In this document: positions 9,209 to 21,034 of the stretch, piece after piece
Position numbering within the stretch: the stretch's first letter is position 1
How the letters are laid out: each line of letters starts with the position of its first letter
Assembly: GCF_010111755.1 (NCBI RefSeq)
Contig: NC_088956.1
Coordinates: forward strand, 682,001-746,000
Direction of reading: 5' to 3'
DNA from: Nakaseomyces glabratus
Lineage: Eukaryota; Ascomycota; Saccharomycetes; Saccharomycetales; Saccharomycetaceae
DNA: 64,000 nt
Position numbers and translations under genes: made by a program
Notes under the pieces: model-generated
What the model was told of the DNA's origin: nothing
The model's database searches: none
Seen by the model: only the letters and a program-made list of their open reading frames with translations

Positions 9209-12200
9209 TTGGGAACTGGGGGGATTAAGGCGACAATGGGCACGACTATGAACTTTATGAAGGACACGCTGGATCTGGACGTGCTGAACTATCTGGACAG
9301 GGATGAGGTGCCCGCGGACATGATGGATATGGGCATGATGGATATGAATATGGACGACCCTGTGCTGTTTAACCAGAACACAGACACCAATGTACAGATG
9401 TCAGATGACTACCTGGCGGAGTTTCTACAGGAAACAGCTGATACAAACGCGAATACAAACATGAATACGAATACAAACATGAATACGAATACAAACATGA
9501 ATACGAATACAAACATGAATGCAAATACAAATACAAATGCAAACACAAACACAAATACAAATACAAATACAAATGCAAACACAAACACAAACACAACTGC
9601 CAAGAAGGTGAATTACGGGAGACTGGCTCCTATTGACACGCAATATGTGAACCCGGCTGATTTTGTGGATATCAGGAGCGATTCGCTGCCTCATATGCTG
9701 TCGGTTTCCGGGCTGCCACAGGTGTCGCGTGTGGAGAACCAGCTGAAGTTGGACTTTGAGCTGTCGCCACAGGCAAACTTGTCCGACATATACCTGTCCT
9801 CGGACTGTATAGCCAGGCAGAAGTTCTACCTGGAGAAAAACATAGAAGAGTACCCACAGGAGTTTAGGAACTCCCTGATATACCTGGACGCTTTCCTGAT
9901 ATGCGCCACAAACAGGAAGTCCATCGACGTGTGTACAAAATGTGTCAGGAGAGAACAGCGGAGAGCCGCACGTAGGAAATCCGGTATCAGTGATAACATG
10001 CTGTGGTGCAATAACCCAAACAGAAGAGCAGTGATATTCAACAACAAACAAATCGTAAAAACCTCAGTAAATCCTCAAACAGGCAATCAAGTATTCTCCC
10101 TAACTACAAGAATTGTATGCTACTGCAGACACCATAAGTCTTTGGAAGGCTTCAAGATCTTGTTTGTGCTAAAGAACAGCAATAATGACATCTTGGCCAA
10201 AAGTATAACAAGTGCAATAATGATAACGGATAGAAAATTGTTCTTCAATAACACAAACGGAGGCATGGGAGAAGTAGGTATGTCTCTTTCAAACGATGGT
10301 ATGAACACATCAAGACAACAGATGGGCACAGACAATGAGGACACAGATACTTCAAACCATAATATAATATACTCAGAGACTGCTGTAGAGTCTTCTGGAG
10401 CTACGTCAGCTACTGAGTTCCAAGCGATGAGAAAGGATTCTGTGGTTCAGCCTACGCCTATGCAAAACGTATCTACTAATGGTTTATTGCCACCAAATGC
10501 TCAGAAGTTCCCTGAAAATATGTCGATGAATATACCTATGGATAACTCATTTAACCTGTCAAAGAAGAAGGGTCACATTCCTTCTCCAACTTCGATGAGT
10601 GAAGACGGATCCGAATCCCAAGGTCTGATGATGTCAGCTTTTGGAACAACAAGCAGTAGAGTGCCTATGGTAAATAACGAGAGGAAGCGTTCCAGAATAC
10701 ATTTAGATAACACAAATATGACACCAAGCCAAAATATCTCTAGATCCATGTCTAGAACGTCGATGTCAAGTAATTATCAATCTGCAGCATCTCCAAGTCA
10801 ATTTTCAACAAATCAAATCATCAGCTCTATGTCTGATATCAATATCAAGAACTCACCTAATAGCTCAACGATGCTAAGTGAAGTGCCAATAATTCATAAG
10901 GTCATTCCATCACAAGGTCCTATAAATGGTGGTATTGAAGTTACTTTACTTGGTGTTAGATTCAAGGAAGGACTAATAGTGAAATTCGGCGATAACCTGG
11001 CCCTATCAACTGAATGCTGGAGCGATTCTACCATTATCACTTATCTACCACCAGCATTAAATGCTGGACAAGTGTACGTTACGGTTACTGACCCTAACGG
11101 CACAGCAGAGCAACAGATGATATCGAACCAACTTAAAAAGGCAATTTTCACTTATGTGGATAATACAGATAGGCAGCTAATTGAATTAGCACTTCAAATT
11201 GTGGGTCTAAAGATGAATGGTCGTCTTGAAGATGCTCGTTTCATTGCCAAGCGTATTGTCGGCAGTGACGGGTCATCACCAGGACTTCAAGGTTCCAATA
11301 ACAACTCGCCAAATAACATCAACTCGAATGGACAATACTCAATGGATAACCAAGTCAAATACTCGGATGAAATATTAATTACAAAAGTTGTCAAAAACCT
11401 AAATACGACGTCCAATTTGTCTATGTGTGATAACCTCGGAAGGACATTGCTGCATCTGGCCTCTTTGAAGGGATACTTTAAACTTGTTTCTACTTTGATT
11501 AAAAAAGGCGCCAGAATTGATGATAAAGATTCATTTGATTTCACTCCACTACACTTTGCTTGTGTCAGCGGTGATGTCAAGATTATTAGAATACTGCTAG
11601 ATTGTGGTGCCGATAAGAACAGAAAGACTAAGCACGGACTACTACCATTAGAATTATTCGAGATAAACCATGGTTATGGGGAGAAAGAACATTCTGATCA
11701 CATGACAGAGGTTGTTAAGATGTTCACCGAGGATGAAAGTGCAGAAAGTGGTATGGGTAGAAAGTTATCAACATCAAGCTTCAACTCAAGTATTTTTGAT
11801 TCAGAATCATTGCAATCCGAGAATGCAAACAGCCATGATAATGAAATTGATAATGAATACCCAGTTTACTCTGATGGTTCTGATTACGAGGATAGCGATT
11901 ATGAAGAAGAAGAAGACGAAGATAGCGATCTGCTCCCTATTGAGCAAGCACATGTTACTAATGAGCAATGCGATGAACATGAGCCAGGTAATGAAACTCA
12001 TAAAACGGAAGAATCTGCCATCGATAATACAAATAATGAATCCCTATGGAATAGAGTCTTGCACAGAATTAATGATGACCTACCGAAATATGAAGACTTA
12101 TTCCCTCGTGCAACAGATGAAGGCGAAACTAGTCTCACTAAGACTGAGCAATCGAGATCCGGTGCTGCAGTTCTACAAAGAGATATATCTCACACTGAAG

Positions 12201-12526
12201 ATTCTCAGGGATCATCAGAGGATGAAGAAGAGGCTCTTCAACGTGGTTTTAACAAGTTCTTCCAAAATAGACAAAATTTCCAGAATGATAAAATGCTTTT
12301 GTTTTTCTGGATACCGTTGACTCTCGTACTTATGACATGGTTCATATTCTTCAACTTTGGCTGGCGTGATAACACCATACAGTATTTCAGTAACTTGTTA
12401 ACGCACTATGTTAGAATCGGATTGGCAAAGATTCTGCTAGGTAATGAAAGAATGAAAACGGCATTCAGGGAGCAATTTTCAAACTTCCAATCAACTGGTA
12501 TACTAAATGATTTGATAGTTGGATAA
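9209..12526 (+). CDS. MGA2: ER membrane-bound transcription factor, Mga2/Spt23 family
   Basis: An 1105-residue protein. Order of parts: an acidic, Met/Asp-rich N terminus; an Asn/Thr repeat at about residues 74-129; a Cys-containing basic segment near 240-310; an IPT/TIG domain at about 560-650 (VIPSQGPINGG); ankyrin repeats at about 745-830 (GRTLLHLASLKG, FTPLHFACVSGD); acidic stretches; and a single C-terminal membrane helix beginning at about 1029. Mga2 and Spt23 are ER-anchored precursors released by Rsp5 ubiquitination and proteasomal processing to activate OLE1. The helix has Trp1034 with Pro1036 (WIPL), matching the Trp sensor of membrane lipid packing described in Mga2. LYS1 and YVH1 as neighbours favour MGA2, but MAK11 next door is an SPT23 neighbour in S. 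cerevisiae. Confidence 0.92.
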   Translation: MGTGGIKATMGTTMNFMKDTLDLDVLNYLDRDEVPADMMDMGMMDMNMDDPVLFNQNTDTNVQMSDDYLAEFLQETADTNANTNMNTNTNMNTNTNMNTNTNMNANTNTNANTNTNTNTNTNANTNTNTTAKKVNYGRLAPIDTQYVNPADFVDIRSDSLPHMLSVSGLPQVSRVENQLKLDFELSPQANLSDIYLSSDCIARQKFYLEKNIEEYPQEFRNSLIYLDAFLICATNRKSIDVCTKCVRREQRRAARRKSGISDNMLWCNNPNRRAVIFNNKQIVKTSVNPQTGNQVFSLTTRIVCYCRHHKSLEGFKILFVLKNSNNDILAKSITSAIMITDRKLFFNNTNGGMGEVGMSLSNDGMNTSRQQMGTDNEDTDTSNHNIIYSETAVESSGATSATEFQAMRKDSVVQPTPMQNVSTNGLLPPNAQKFPENMSMNIPMDNSFNLSKKKGHIPSPTSMSEDGSESQGLMMSAFGTTSSRVPMVNNERKRSRIHLDNTNMTPSQNISRSMSRTSMSSNYQSAASPSQFSTNQIISSMSDINIKNSPNSSTMLSEVPIIHKVIPSQGPINGGIEVTLLGVRFKEGLIVKFGDNLALSTECWSDSTIITYLPPALNAGQVYVTVTDPNGTAEQQMISNQLKKAIFTYVDNTDRQLIELALQIVGLKMNGRLEDARFIAKRIVGSDGSSPGLQGSNNNSPNNINSNGQYSMDNQVKYSDEILITKVVKNLNTTSNLSMCDNLGRTLLHLASLKGYFKLVSTLIKKGARIDDKDSFDFTPLHFACVSGDVKIIRILLDCGADKNRKTKHGLLPLELFEINHGYGEKEHSDHMTEVVKMFTEDESAESGMGRKLSTSSFNSSIFDSESLQSENANSHDNEIDNEYPVYSDGSDYEDSDYEEEEDEDSDLLPIEQAHVTNEQCDEHEPGNETHKTEESAIDNTNNESLWNRVLHRINDDLPKYEDLFPRATDEGETSLTKTEQSRSGAAVLQRDISHTEDSQGSSEDEEEALQRGFNKFFQNRQNFQNDKMLLFFWIPLTLVLMTWFIFFNFGWRDNTIQYFSNLLTHYVRIGLAKILLGNERMKTAFREQFSNFQSTGILNDLIVG
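9447..9599 (+). repeat. In-frame Asn/Thr-coding tandem repeat in MGA2
   Basis: A 6-bp AAYACR-type unit is organised first as an 18-bp higher-order repeat (units ending in an Met codon) and then as plain 6-bp units. It encodes NTNMNT- and NTNTNA-type runs, so unit gain or loss stays in frame. Confidence 0.9.
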
Positions 12527-13016
12527 GTTCTAAGGTTAGAGCAATCGTAAAATATTGATTTTAGCAATACGCTACGAATGGAAATTACCGGGATATATAT
12601 GTATGGTTTGTAAAGTCATTATTAGCTATTAGATTATTGTTATGAGAAAATATATGCATTATAGAATTATTTTAAAAATCACAAAGGAAGATGTAAATGG
12701 TCAAAGAGATATTTTAGATAATTTGAAACTTCTTTTGCTAACGTTTCATAATGAATAATTGGTATTTAAATTTTCTTTTTTTCATGAATAATCATTTCTT
12801 GAATGGTAATCGCATCGCCCAACAGATTCTATCCAGAAAATTATGAAAATTTTCGAATGCGATGAGATGCGATGAGCTAAAAAAAAGAGAAATAAGTGAG
12901 ACTTGGTATTTACAATATATATTATTGATTTAGCAAATATGGGCTTTTTATGTTTGTTTTGAATTAATATAATTGAACTCTGATAGCGCAACTGTTAAAA
13001 TTTTTGAAGAGCAGCA
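12527..13016. other. MAK11 promoter region
   Basis: About 0.49 kb, AT-rich. It contains an RRPE-like box and two tandem PAC boxes 140-170 bp before MAK11. No gene is seen. Confidence 0.6.
12844..12878. promoter_or_regulatory. RRPE plus two tandem PAC boxes upstream of MAK11
   Basis: TGAAAATTTTC (12844-12854) is followed by GCGATGAGAT (12859-12868) and GCGATGAGCT (12869-12878), two PAC elements exactly 10 bp apart. This is the textbook ribosome-biogenesis promoter arrangement and fits the pre-60S role of Mak11. Confidence 0.88.
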
Positions 13017-14183
13017 ATGTCCAGAAATCAATTTAGAATTGTCGTTGGTTCATATGAGCACAATTTACTTTGTCTTTCATTGGATTTGACATTGGAGACT
13101 CCAGTTTTCACTCCAATCTTCCATTTCCAAGCACATTCCTTAAGCGTTAAATGTCTAGATATATCGAAAAGATATTTAGTGTCTGGTTCAAATGACGAGC
13201 ACATTAGAATATATGATTTACAAAAGAGGAAGGAATTAGGTACACTTTTGGCACACCAAGGATCTATTACTAATCTAAAGTTTTCCAAAGTGTCTGATCA
13301 GGAGCCAAAATCTACCAGTGGTAAATGGTTACTGTCTGCTTCTGAAGATAACAAAATCATTGTATGGAGAGTTAAAGACTGGGAGAATTTCGGGACTCTA
13401 AAAGGACACACTGCTAGAATTAATGATATGGACATTCACCCTTCCAACAGAGTTGTAGCAAGTGTAAGTGAGGATCATAGTATTAGATTGTGGAATTTGA
13501 TGACTGTTAAAAAGGCAGCTGTTCTGAAACTAAAGAAATATAACCAAAATGGTCAATTTGTTAGATGGCTAAAAGCCCAAGGCAAATACTTTGCTGTATC
13601 TTTAATGACTAAAGTTTTAATTTATGACTCTACCACTGCTAAAGTTTATAGAGAGATTGACACCGGGAGAAAGACAATCATGCACATGGAAACAGTTGTC
13701 CTTGCTGATGTAGAATACATTGTTTTGGGGATGAGTGATGGTAAAGTATTGTTTTATAAGGTGGAAGAAATACTGAACAGTAAAGAAACGGAATTCACTG
13801 AGGAACCAGAGTTTTCACTTCTAGGGCATACTAATCGTGTCAAGGACCTAAAGTTTTATGTTAACGAGTTTGGAACATATATGGTTACCATTGGTTCAGA
13901 TGGTAAAGTTATAGTGTGGGATATGGACAAGAGAGATCAAGTGGCAGTTTATGATTGTGGTGAAAGGCTAAATTGTCTGGCAGTATGCGATGAGACTATT
14001 GAAAAGGCTGATACAATGAAGAAAAGAACCATAGATCAAATTGAACTAGGTGAGCAAAGTGAAGTTGAGAGTGATACTGAAGAGTTAAAGAAGGTAATGT
14101 TTGGTCAAAAGAAGAAAAATCAAAAGCGTAACAAGAATAAGAACAAGAATAAAAAGAAGAAAGTTGAAGTCCAACTTGAGTAA
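13017..14183 (+). CDS. MAK11: WD40 pre-60S assembly factor Mak11
   Basis: A 388-residue WD-repeat protein (468 in S. cerevisiae). The N terminus FRIVVGSYEHNLLCLSLD is characteristic of Mak11/PAK1IP1. WD repeats follow with motifs such as VSGSNDEHIRIYDL, LSASEDNKIIVWRV, ASVSEDHSIRLWNL and VTIGSDGKVIVWDM, and the tail (about 355-388) is Lys/Asn-rich. Mak11 acts in 60S subunit assembly in the nucleolus, with genetic links to Rlp24. The upstream PAC/RRPE pair agrees. In S. cerevisiae MAK11 (YKL021C) lies beside SPT23, the duplicate of MGA2; here it sits between MGA2 and LYS1. The protein is shorter than the S. cerevisiae one, mainly by a smaller basic tail, with no sign of truncation. Confidence 0.93.
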   Translation: MSRNQFRIVVGSYEHNLLCLSLDLTLETPVFTPIFHFQAHSLSVKCLDISKRYLVSGSNDEHIRIYDLQKRKELGTLLAHQGSITNLKFSKVSDQEPKSTSGKWLLSASEDNKIIVWRVKDWENFGTLKGHTARINDMDIHPSNRVVASVSEDHSIRLWNLMTVKKAAVLKLKKYNQNGQFVRWLKAQGKYFAVSLMTKVLIYDSTTAKVYREIDTGRKTIMHMETVVLADVEYIVLGMSDGKVLFYKVEEILNSKETEFTEEPEFSLLGHTNRVKDLKFYVNEFGTYMVTIGSDGKVIVWDMDKRDQVAVYDCGERLNCLAVCDETIEKADTMKKRTIDQIELGEQSEVESDTEELKKVMFGQKKKNQKRNKNKNKNKKKKVEVQLE

Positions 14184-14296
14184 ATTCTCCGCCTACCTAT
14201 ATTAACATTAAATTTAAATGCATACTTAATTTGTTATAATTTTACTATATTACATATGAATATCCTATAAACTGTCGCAATTAAGTAATCAAAAGA

Positions 14297-16490
<2,194 letters not shown>

Positions 16491-17267
16491 TTAGTGTTGA
16501 AATTCCTTCAAGACTTCAGCGTCAAAGCTCAAATATTGTCCATTGATTTCTTCTGGAATACCGTTCAAAGCTAGCTTGGAGTAGACGGTGGCTGGGATGG
16601 AGCTATGTAGCAACTTGTTGTCCTTCTTCAAGTCTCTGAACATTTCCAAGTGTTCCTGGCTCATACCTTGAGGGCCAAGGTTTTCTCTGATGTTAACTTG
16701 CATGTCAGTGTCGACAATACCTGGAGCGACAGCTAGAGCTCTGACGGCTTTTTCCTCGTTGGCCAAGGTCATGGCGAAATGGTTTAGGGCAGCCTTAGAA
16801 GAACCGTAAGCACCCCAACTGCTGAAGTAAGTGTCACTGGCATCGGAACTGACAAATAGAGCAGAACCGTGGGTCTTCTTCAAGTGTGGAAGAGCAATGT
16901 CGACCAAGGAGACGATACTGAAGAAGTTGATGTTGTAAAGTTGCTTCCAAGCGTTAACATCAATGTTGTTGATGTTTTGAACTGGTTCTAGAACACCAGC
17001 ATTGGCAATCAAAGAGTTGATCTTACCATGGCCTTCAATGGCAGAGTTGACATACTTCTTCAAGGTGTCATCGTTGGTAATGTCACCAACAGTGTAGAAG
17101 AATCTGTCACCGTAAGTGTCCTTCAAAGCCTTCAATGGCGCTTCGGATCTAGCAATACCATAGACAATAACGTTCTTGTCCAAGGAGAACAAAGTGTCAA
17201 CGATAGACTTACCAATACCTCTGGAAACACCAGTGACTAGAATAACTTTTTGTTCGGTTTGAGACAT
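16491..17267 (-). CDS. Short-chain dehydrogenase/reductase, YIR035C/IRC24 type (copy 1)
   Basis: A 258-residue classical SDR from the ATG at 17265-17267; the frame stays open to an ATG at 17330, but that 21-residue extension (poly-Lys/Gln) precedes the normal N terminus. Visible motifs are the cofactor loop TGVSRGIGKSI (TGxxxGIG) near residues 11-21, NAG at about 88, and an active-site YGSSKAA (YxxxK) near 153. The C-terminal part SIPATVYSKLALNGIPEEINGQYLSFD is shared with sepiapterin-reductase-like yeast SDRs. S. cerevisiae has two adjacent genes of this kind (YIR035C and IRC24/YIR036C), both C-strand after LYS1, as here. The substrate is uncertain; Irc24 reduces diketones such as benzil. 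Confidence 0.88.
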   Translation of the reverse strand: MSQTEQKVILVTGVSRGIGKSIVDTLFSLDKNVIVYGIARSEAPLKALKDTYGDRFFYTVGDITNDDTLKKYVNSAIEGHGKINSLIANAGVLEPVQNINNIDVNAWKQLYNINFFSIVSLVDIALPHLKKTHGSALFVSSDASDTYFSSWGAYGSSKAALNHFAMTLANEEKAVRALAVAPGIVDTDMQVNIRENLGPQGMSQEHLEMFRDLKKDNKLLHSSIPATVYSKLALNGIPEEINGQYLSFDAEVLKEFQH

Positions 17268-18547
17268 GTTTATAATTTTTTTTTTTTGAGTTTCTTGCTG
17301 TTGTAGTTTATTGGATGTTAATATTTCCAATTGCTTTTTGTTGGTATCATATGAAAGGGATAAACATTTTCTACTTCAGAATTGATCATCGATGCTTCCC
17401 TTTATATATCTATTTTTTTTTGGTCTTTGAATTAGCAAAGGTGCTTACAAAACGTCGGTGTTATAAATATTCAAATTTAAAATTATTTTTTCTCTTTACT
17501 TTTTTTTTCAAATAAGCGTGGGGGGACGGAAATTCTTGTCATCAATTGTCAATGAGCCCACAAAAAGAATAATCTCATCGGTGTTATGAATCCAGCTGGT
17601 GTACCTGCGAGATCCCAACAAATTGGGATATTCATATGCTCAAATGGCAATCTGTCTTATGTGAGTATAATATATGACGTAGTGCATAGTATTACAACGC
17701 ATCCCCCCTTCCCAGCTTTCGACGGGCTTATAATTAGCAAATCAAGTTTTCTCGATAAAGTATGCAATGCATACAGCTTTGAGAAATTGATCAACGATGA
17801 TCCCAATATTCATTCATTAGAATATGCATCCGGGAGTAATTGGGGCTTGTAAAGGGTGCTGACTATGTCTTTACTTGAAACAAATATTCCAGTTTAGCTG
17901 AAGGACGGTATTAAAATATTCAGATAAGTTTAAGAGTATTAATGTTTCTAGCTGAGTTTTGGCATGTCCATTGAAATTTTTGAACCTTTGGAATATGCAA
18001 TTGGTAGTATATGCCAGTCTCAGGAACATAAGTCATCGATCATATCGGATGAAGAACTTTTTTGCAAATATCACGCAATTCTTCCAAATACCAAATAGCG
18101 GTGCTAAATGAGATAAAAGTAAATTTGCCCGACCGAATGATATTATGAAATTCTATTTTATGGATTTTTTAATTTTTTTTTTCTTTTAGTTATAACTCCG
18201 ATCTTTTAGAGAACAGATTATTGAGGATTCTAAAATTTTATTTGTTCTGTTTGACATCTATGCAAGGACGGTTAAAAAAAAAAGATCGCATAGCCACTTT
18301 TGTTGGATTCTTCTATATTGAACTGTTATTTAGATAATTTCTTTTAAAAAAAACTCTCGTCATGTAGCAAGTTCTTCTACAAATCATTGAATTTATGTTT
18401 TGGTAGGGAAGAGTACACTCCACGAAATGATAAACTTCTATAGCTTTTTGAAACATTGTCAAACTGTGATAAAAAAACCTTGATCATAGCTGTGTTTTGT
18501 AACAAGTATTTACAAACAATTTTATTATAAAATAGTTATAGAATATA
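17268..18547. other. Intergenic region between the two dehydrogenase genes
   Basis: About 1.3 kb, AT-rich with many T-tracts (for example 17276-17286, 17501-17510, 18173-18184). The small frame at 17586-17852 has no supporting features. I see no gene. Confidence 0.5.
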
Positions 18548-19300
18548 TCATTGTAATCTGGAGTCATTGTACCTTACATACTCACCGTTAAGTTCAGCTG
18601 GGATACCTGAGACTGCTAGCCTTGCATAAATCTTACCAGGAACGTCAGCATCGAGCAACTCACCATTCTTCTTCAAATCTGTAAACCTTTTCAAGGCATC
18701 AGCTGTCATCCCCGAGGGTCCAAATTTGTCTCTAATATCATCCTGCATCTTTGTATCCACTACACCTGGTGCAACTGCAATTGTCTTGATAGCTTTGTTC
18801 TCAGCAGCCAATGACATAGTTAGATGATTCACAGCTGCCTTGGATGAACCATAGGCACACCAGCCGTAATATGGTTTTGTACTGGCACCTGAACTAACAA
18901 AGATTGCATTGCCTTCGCTTTTCTCCAGATGTGGCAGGGTCTTGTTGATCAAGTGAATAATACTGAAAAAATTAATATCGTACAGCTTCTTCCATTCAGC
19001 TACAGAAGAACTACCGACTTTAGCTACCGGTTCTAGTACACCTGCATTGGCCACAATGGAGTCAATACGACCTTGCTCTAGCACTACCTTTTCAACAATT
19101 TCGTTGATCTTATCTTCATCAGTAATATCACCGGCCAAGTATTGGAATCTGGCCCCTACAGTGTCTTTCAAGCTCTTCAATGCGTCCTCATTTCTCGCAA
19201 TACCATATACCACAGCATTGCTGTCGAGAGCCAATATATTCTTGACAATTGCTTCACCAATACCTCTGGAAGCCCCTGTAACTAAAACAACCTTCTTCAT
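18548..19300 (-). CDS. Short-chain dehydrogenase/reductase, YIR035C/IRC24 type (copy 2)
   Basis: A 250-residue SDR closely related to the gene at 16.5-17.3 kb. It has the cofactor motif TGASRGIGEAI (residues 7-17), the NAG motif (about 84-86), active-site YGSSKAA (about 150) and the same C-terminal block DADVPGKIYARLAVSGIPAELNG-type. The two genes are tandem and share many positions but differ throughout, so the duplication is old and matches the YIR035C/YIR036C pair of S. cerevisiae. Which copy corresponds to which cannot be settled by eye. In many yeasts the family is annotated as benzil or sepiapterin reductase-like; the physiological substrate is unknown. Confidence 0.88.
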   Translation of the reverse strand: MKKVVLVTGASRGIGEAIVKNILALDSNAVVYGIARNEDALKSLKDTVGARFQYLAGDITDEDKINEIVEKVVLEQGRIDSIVANAGVLEPVAKVGSSSVAEWKKLYDINFFSIIHLINKTLPHLEKSEGNAIFVSSGASTKPYYGWCAYGSSKAAVNHLTMSLAAENKAIKTIAVAPGVVDTKMQDDIRDKFGPSGMTADALKRFTDLKKNGELLDADVPGKIYARLAVSGIPAELNGEYVRYNDSRLQ

Positions 19301-21034
19301 TAAAATTCAATAGAGTATAAACGACAATAGATCCTTGATGGGTGTCCTATTAGATACATTACTGTAACAAAAATCCGTCAAGTCCCTATAAACCAGTTAA
19401 ATTAATACTTAAACACTATGGGACTCGGATAGGTAAAACGTGACTATCAGGGACTCGTATTGTAGTATACATTATTGTTTAGGATAATAGCTATACATTA
19501 TTCCACTTCTACTCGCAGTGCCATTCGAAGAATCATTCTACTGTCCCTTATTCTCTAATCATCCTACGTTGTTACAACTACAGGTTGTCTCGGAACGACC
19601 TTAGTTTACTAAGTTCAGAAGCACATAATAATTGGGAGGCATGCATATAGAAAGATGATCTTGATATGATCGAGTGGTTTATAATATTAAAACTCCATTT
19701 TTATTCAAGTCTTTAATAGGCCGCTGCCGAGACATCGTAACTCTTAAAAACAGATTTTCATTCCTGACATCTACAACCCCATTGCACATAGTGCAACACT
19801 TTAGAAGCATTAATTGACAAACATCTTATCATGCTACAGTAAGGTGCACGTCAGAAACACCACACACAGTTTTGCAGAAATCTCCATCACTTGAAAGAAC
19901 CTAAACAGATCTGGGATGAGCATGTATTACTGCCTAATTCGAAGTGAGGGGCAAGCTATCTCAGTTTTTGTCTTCTAATATGGAGGGGCACAGAGATCTC
20001 TGGCACTCGCTTTGTAACAGAAAATCAATGCCTCCCAGACAAACACCCATACAAATAGAGAAAAAAGAAACGTAGATGGCCTGCGAAGGAACACCTTCGA
20101 TTGCTACTTGGACAGAGAAGAGTCTACCTTGGACTACCCTACTTGACTGGGGGACTAGGGATGAGACAGGCGAATCTTTAGCTGTGACCCCACGCATTGG
20201 ACAAACTTAAGGAGTAAGAAGAGGTTCATGCCTTTTTCCTTTCGCAGTTTGATCACCGCTGTAAGGAGCTCTCTTCCGTCGGCACAATGCGAAGTTGCGT
20301 TTTAGCGAAAGCCATCCCTGGAGCTAGGTCGCACTGGTTTTACTTTGTGATGTCATTTCTATGGACCGGGTCACCCACAGTTACACCTACGCTTCTTAAG
20401 CTATTGCAAGAGAGAGCTACATGACTATTGGTCATGCTTCAATTAGCTGATAAGAGGAATTGATAACGTTATTGGGCTTATCTTGCCACTATGATAGGTC
20501 AGCCCGATCGGAAAGCATCTTCTTGGTTCTCACAGCCATAAGTATTGCGCAAAACCGTCATGATGATGTAGTTACAAGACTAACGACTATACTTCAAAAA
20601 TCATTTATGTAGAAAAAAATACTTATATAACTAGTCGACTCGCCTCCCACACATTTGGACCCTTCGAAAAAGTGGGATCTTCTCATTCCATTGTCAATTG
20701 TATCAGAAGATTAAAAGAAGGGGATTTTGACTACTGAGAAGAATCAAAAATAAAGCTTCCCACGCAGTTTCTCTTGATTTGCAAACGAAATTAGTACAAA
20801 CAAGCAAAGAAACGTCTATAACGAGCCCCCAATCCCTTAAATTCGAATTGAACACTTCTACCATCAACTTAGAAGCACAATTGATTGGCAGAAACAGGTT
20901 TAAATATATAAAAAACCTTTCCTCTTTGAATAATTTCAGTTCTCCCTTTCTCGGCTACCTTTTCGTTAACCGCAGCGATATAGGACTTCAAGGAAGAATA
21001 TTCTAATAAGAAATCATACTTTAGAAAAACAATA
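19301..21034. other. Long intergenic region before PYC; synteny junction
   Basis: About 1.7 kb separating the YIR-like block from the YGL06x-like block. A TATATAAA box lies at 20905-20912, about 125 bp before the PYC start. A small inverted repeat CGAAGG-AACA-CCTTCG is at 20084-20099. A 78-codon frame at 19961-20197 (minus) has no recognisable features. I found no tRNA or complete gene. Confidence 0.5.

Noticed and set aside
9425..10051. 208-codon minus-strand frame and Val/Phe/Cys-rich frames opposite MGA2
   Set aside because: They are translations of the Asn/Thr repeat on the other strand and are not independent genes.
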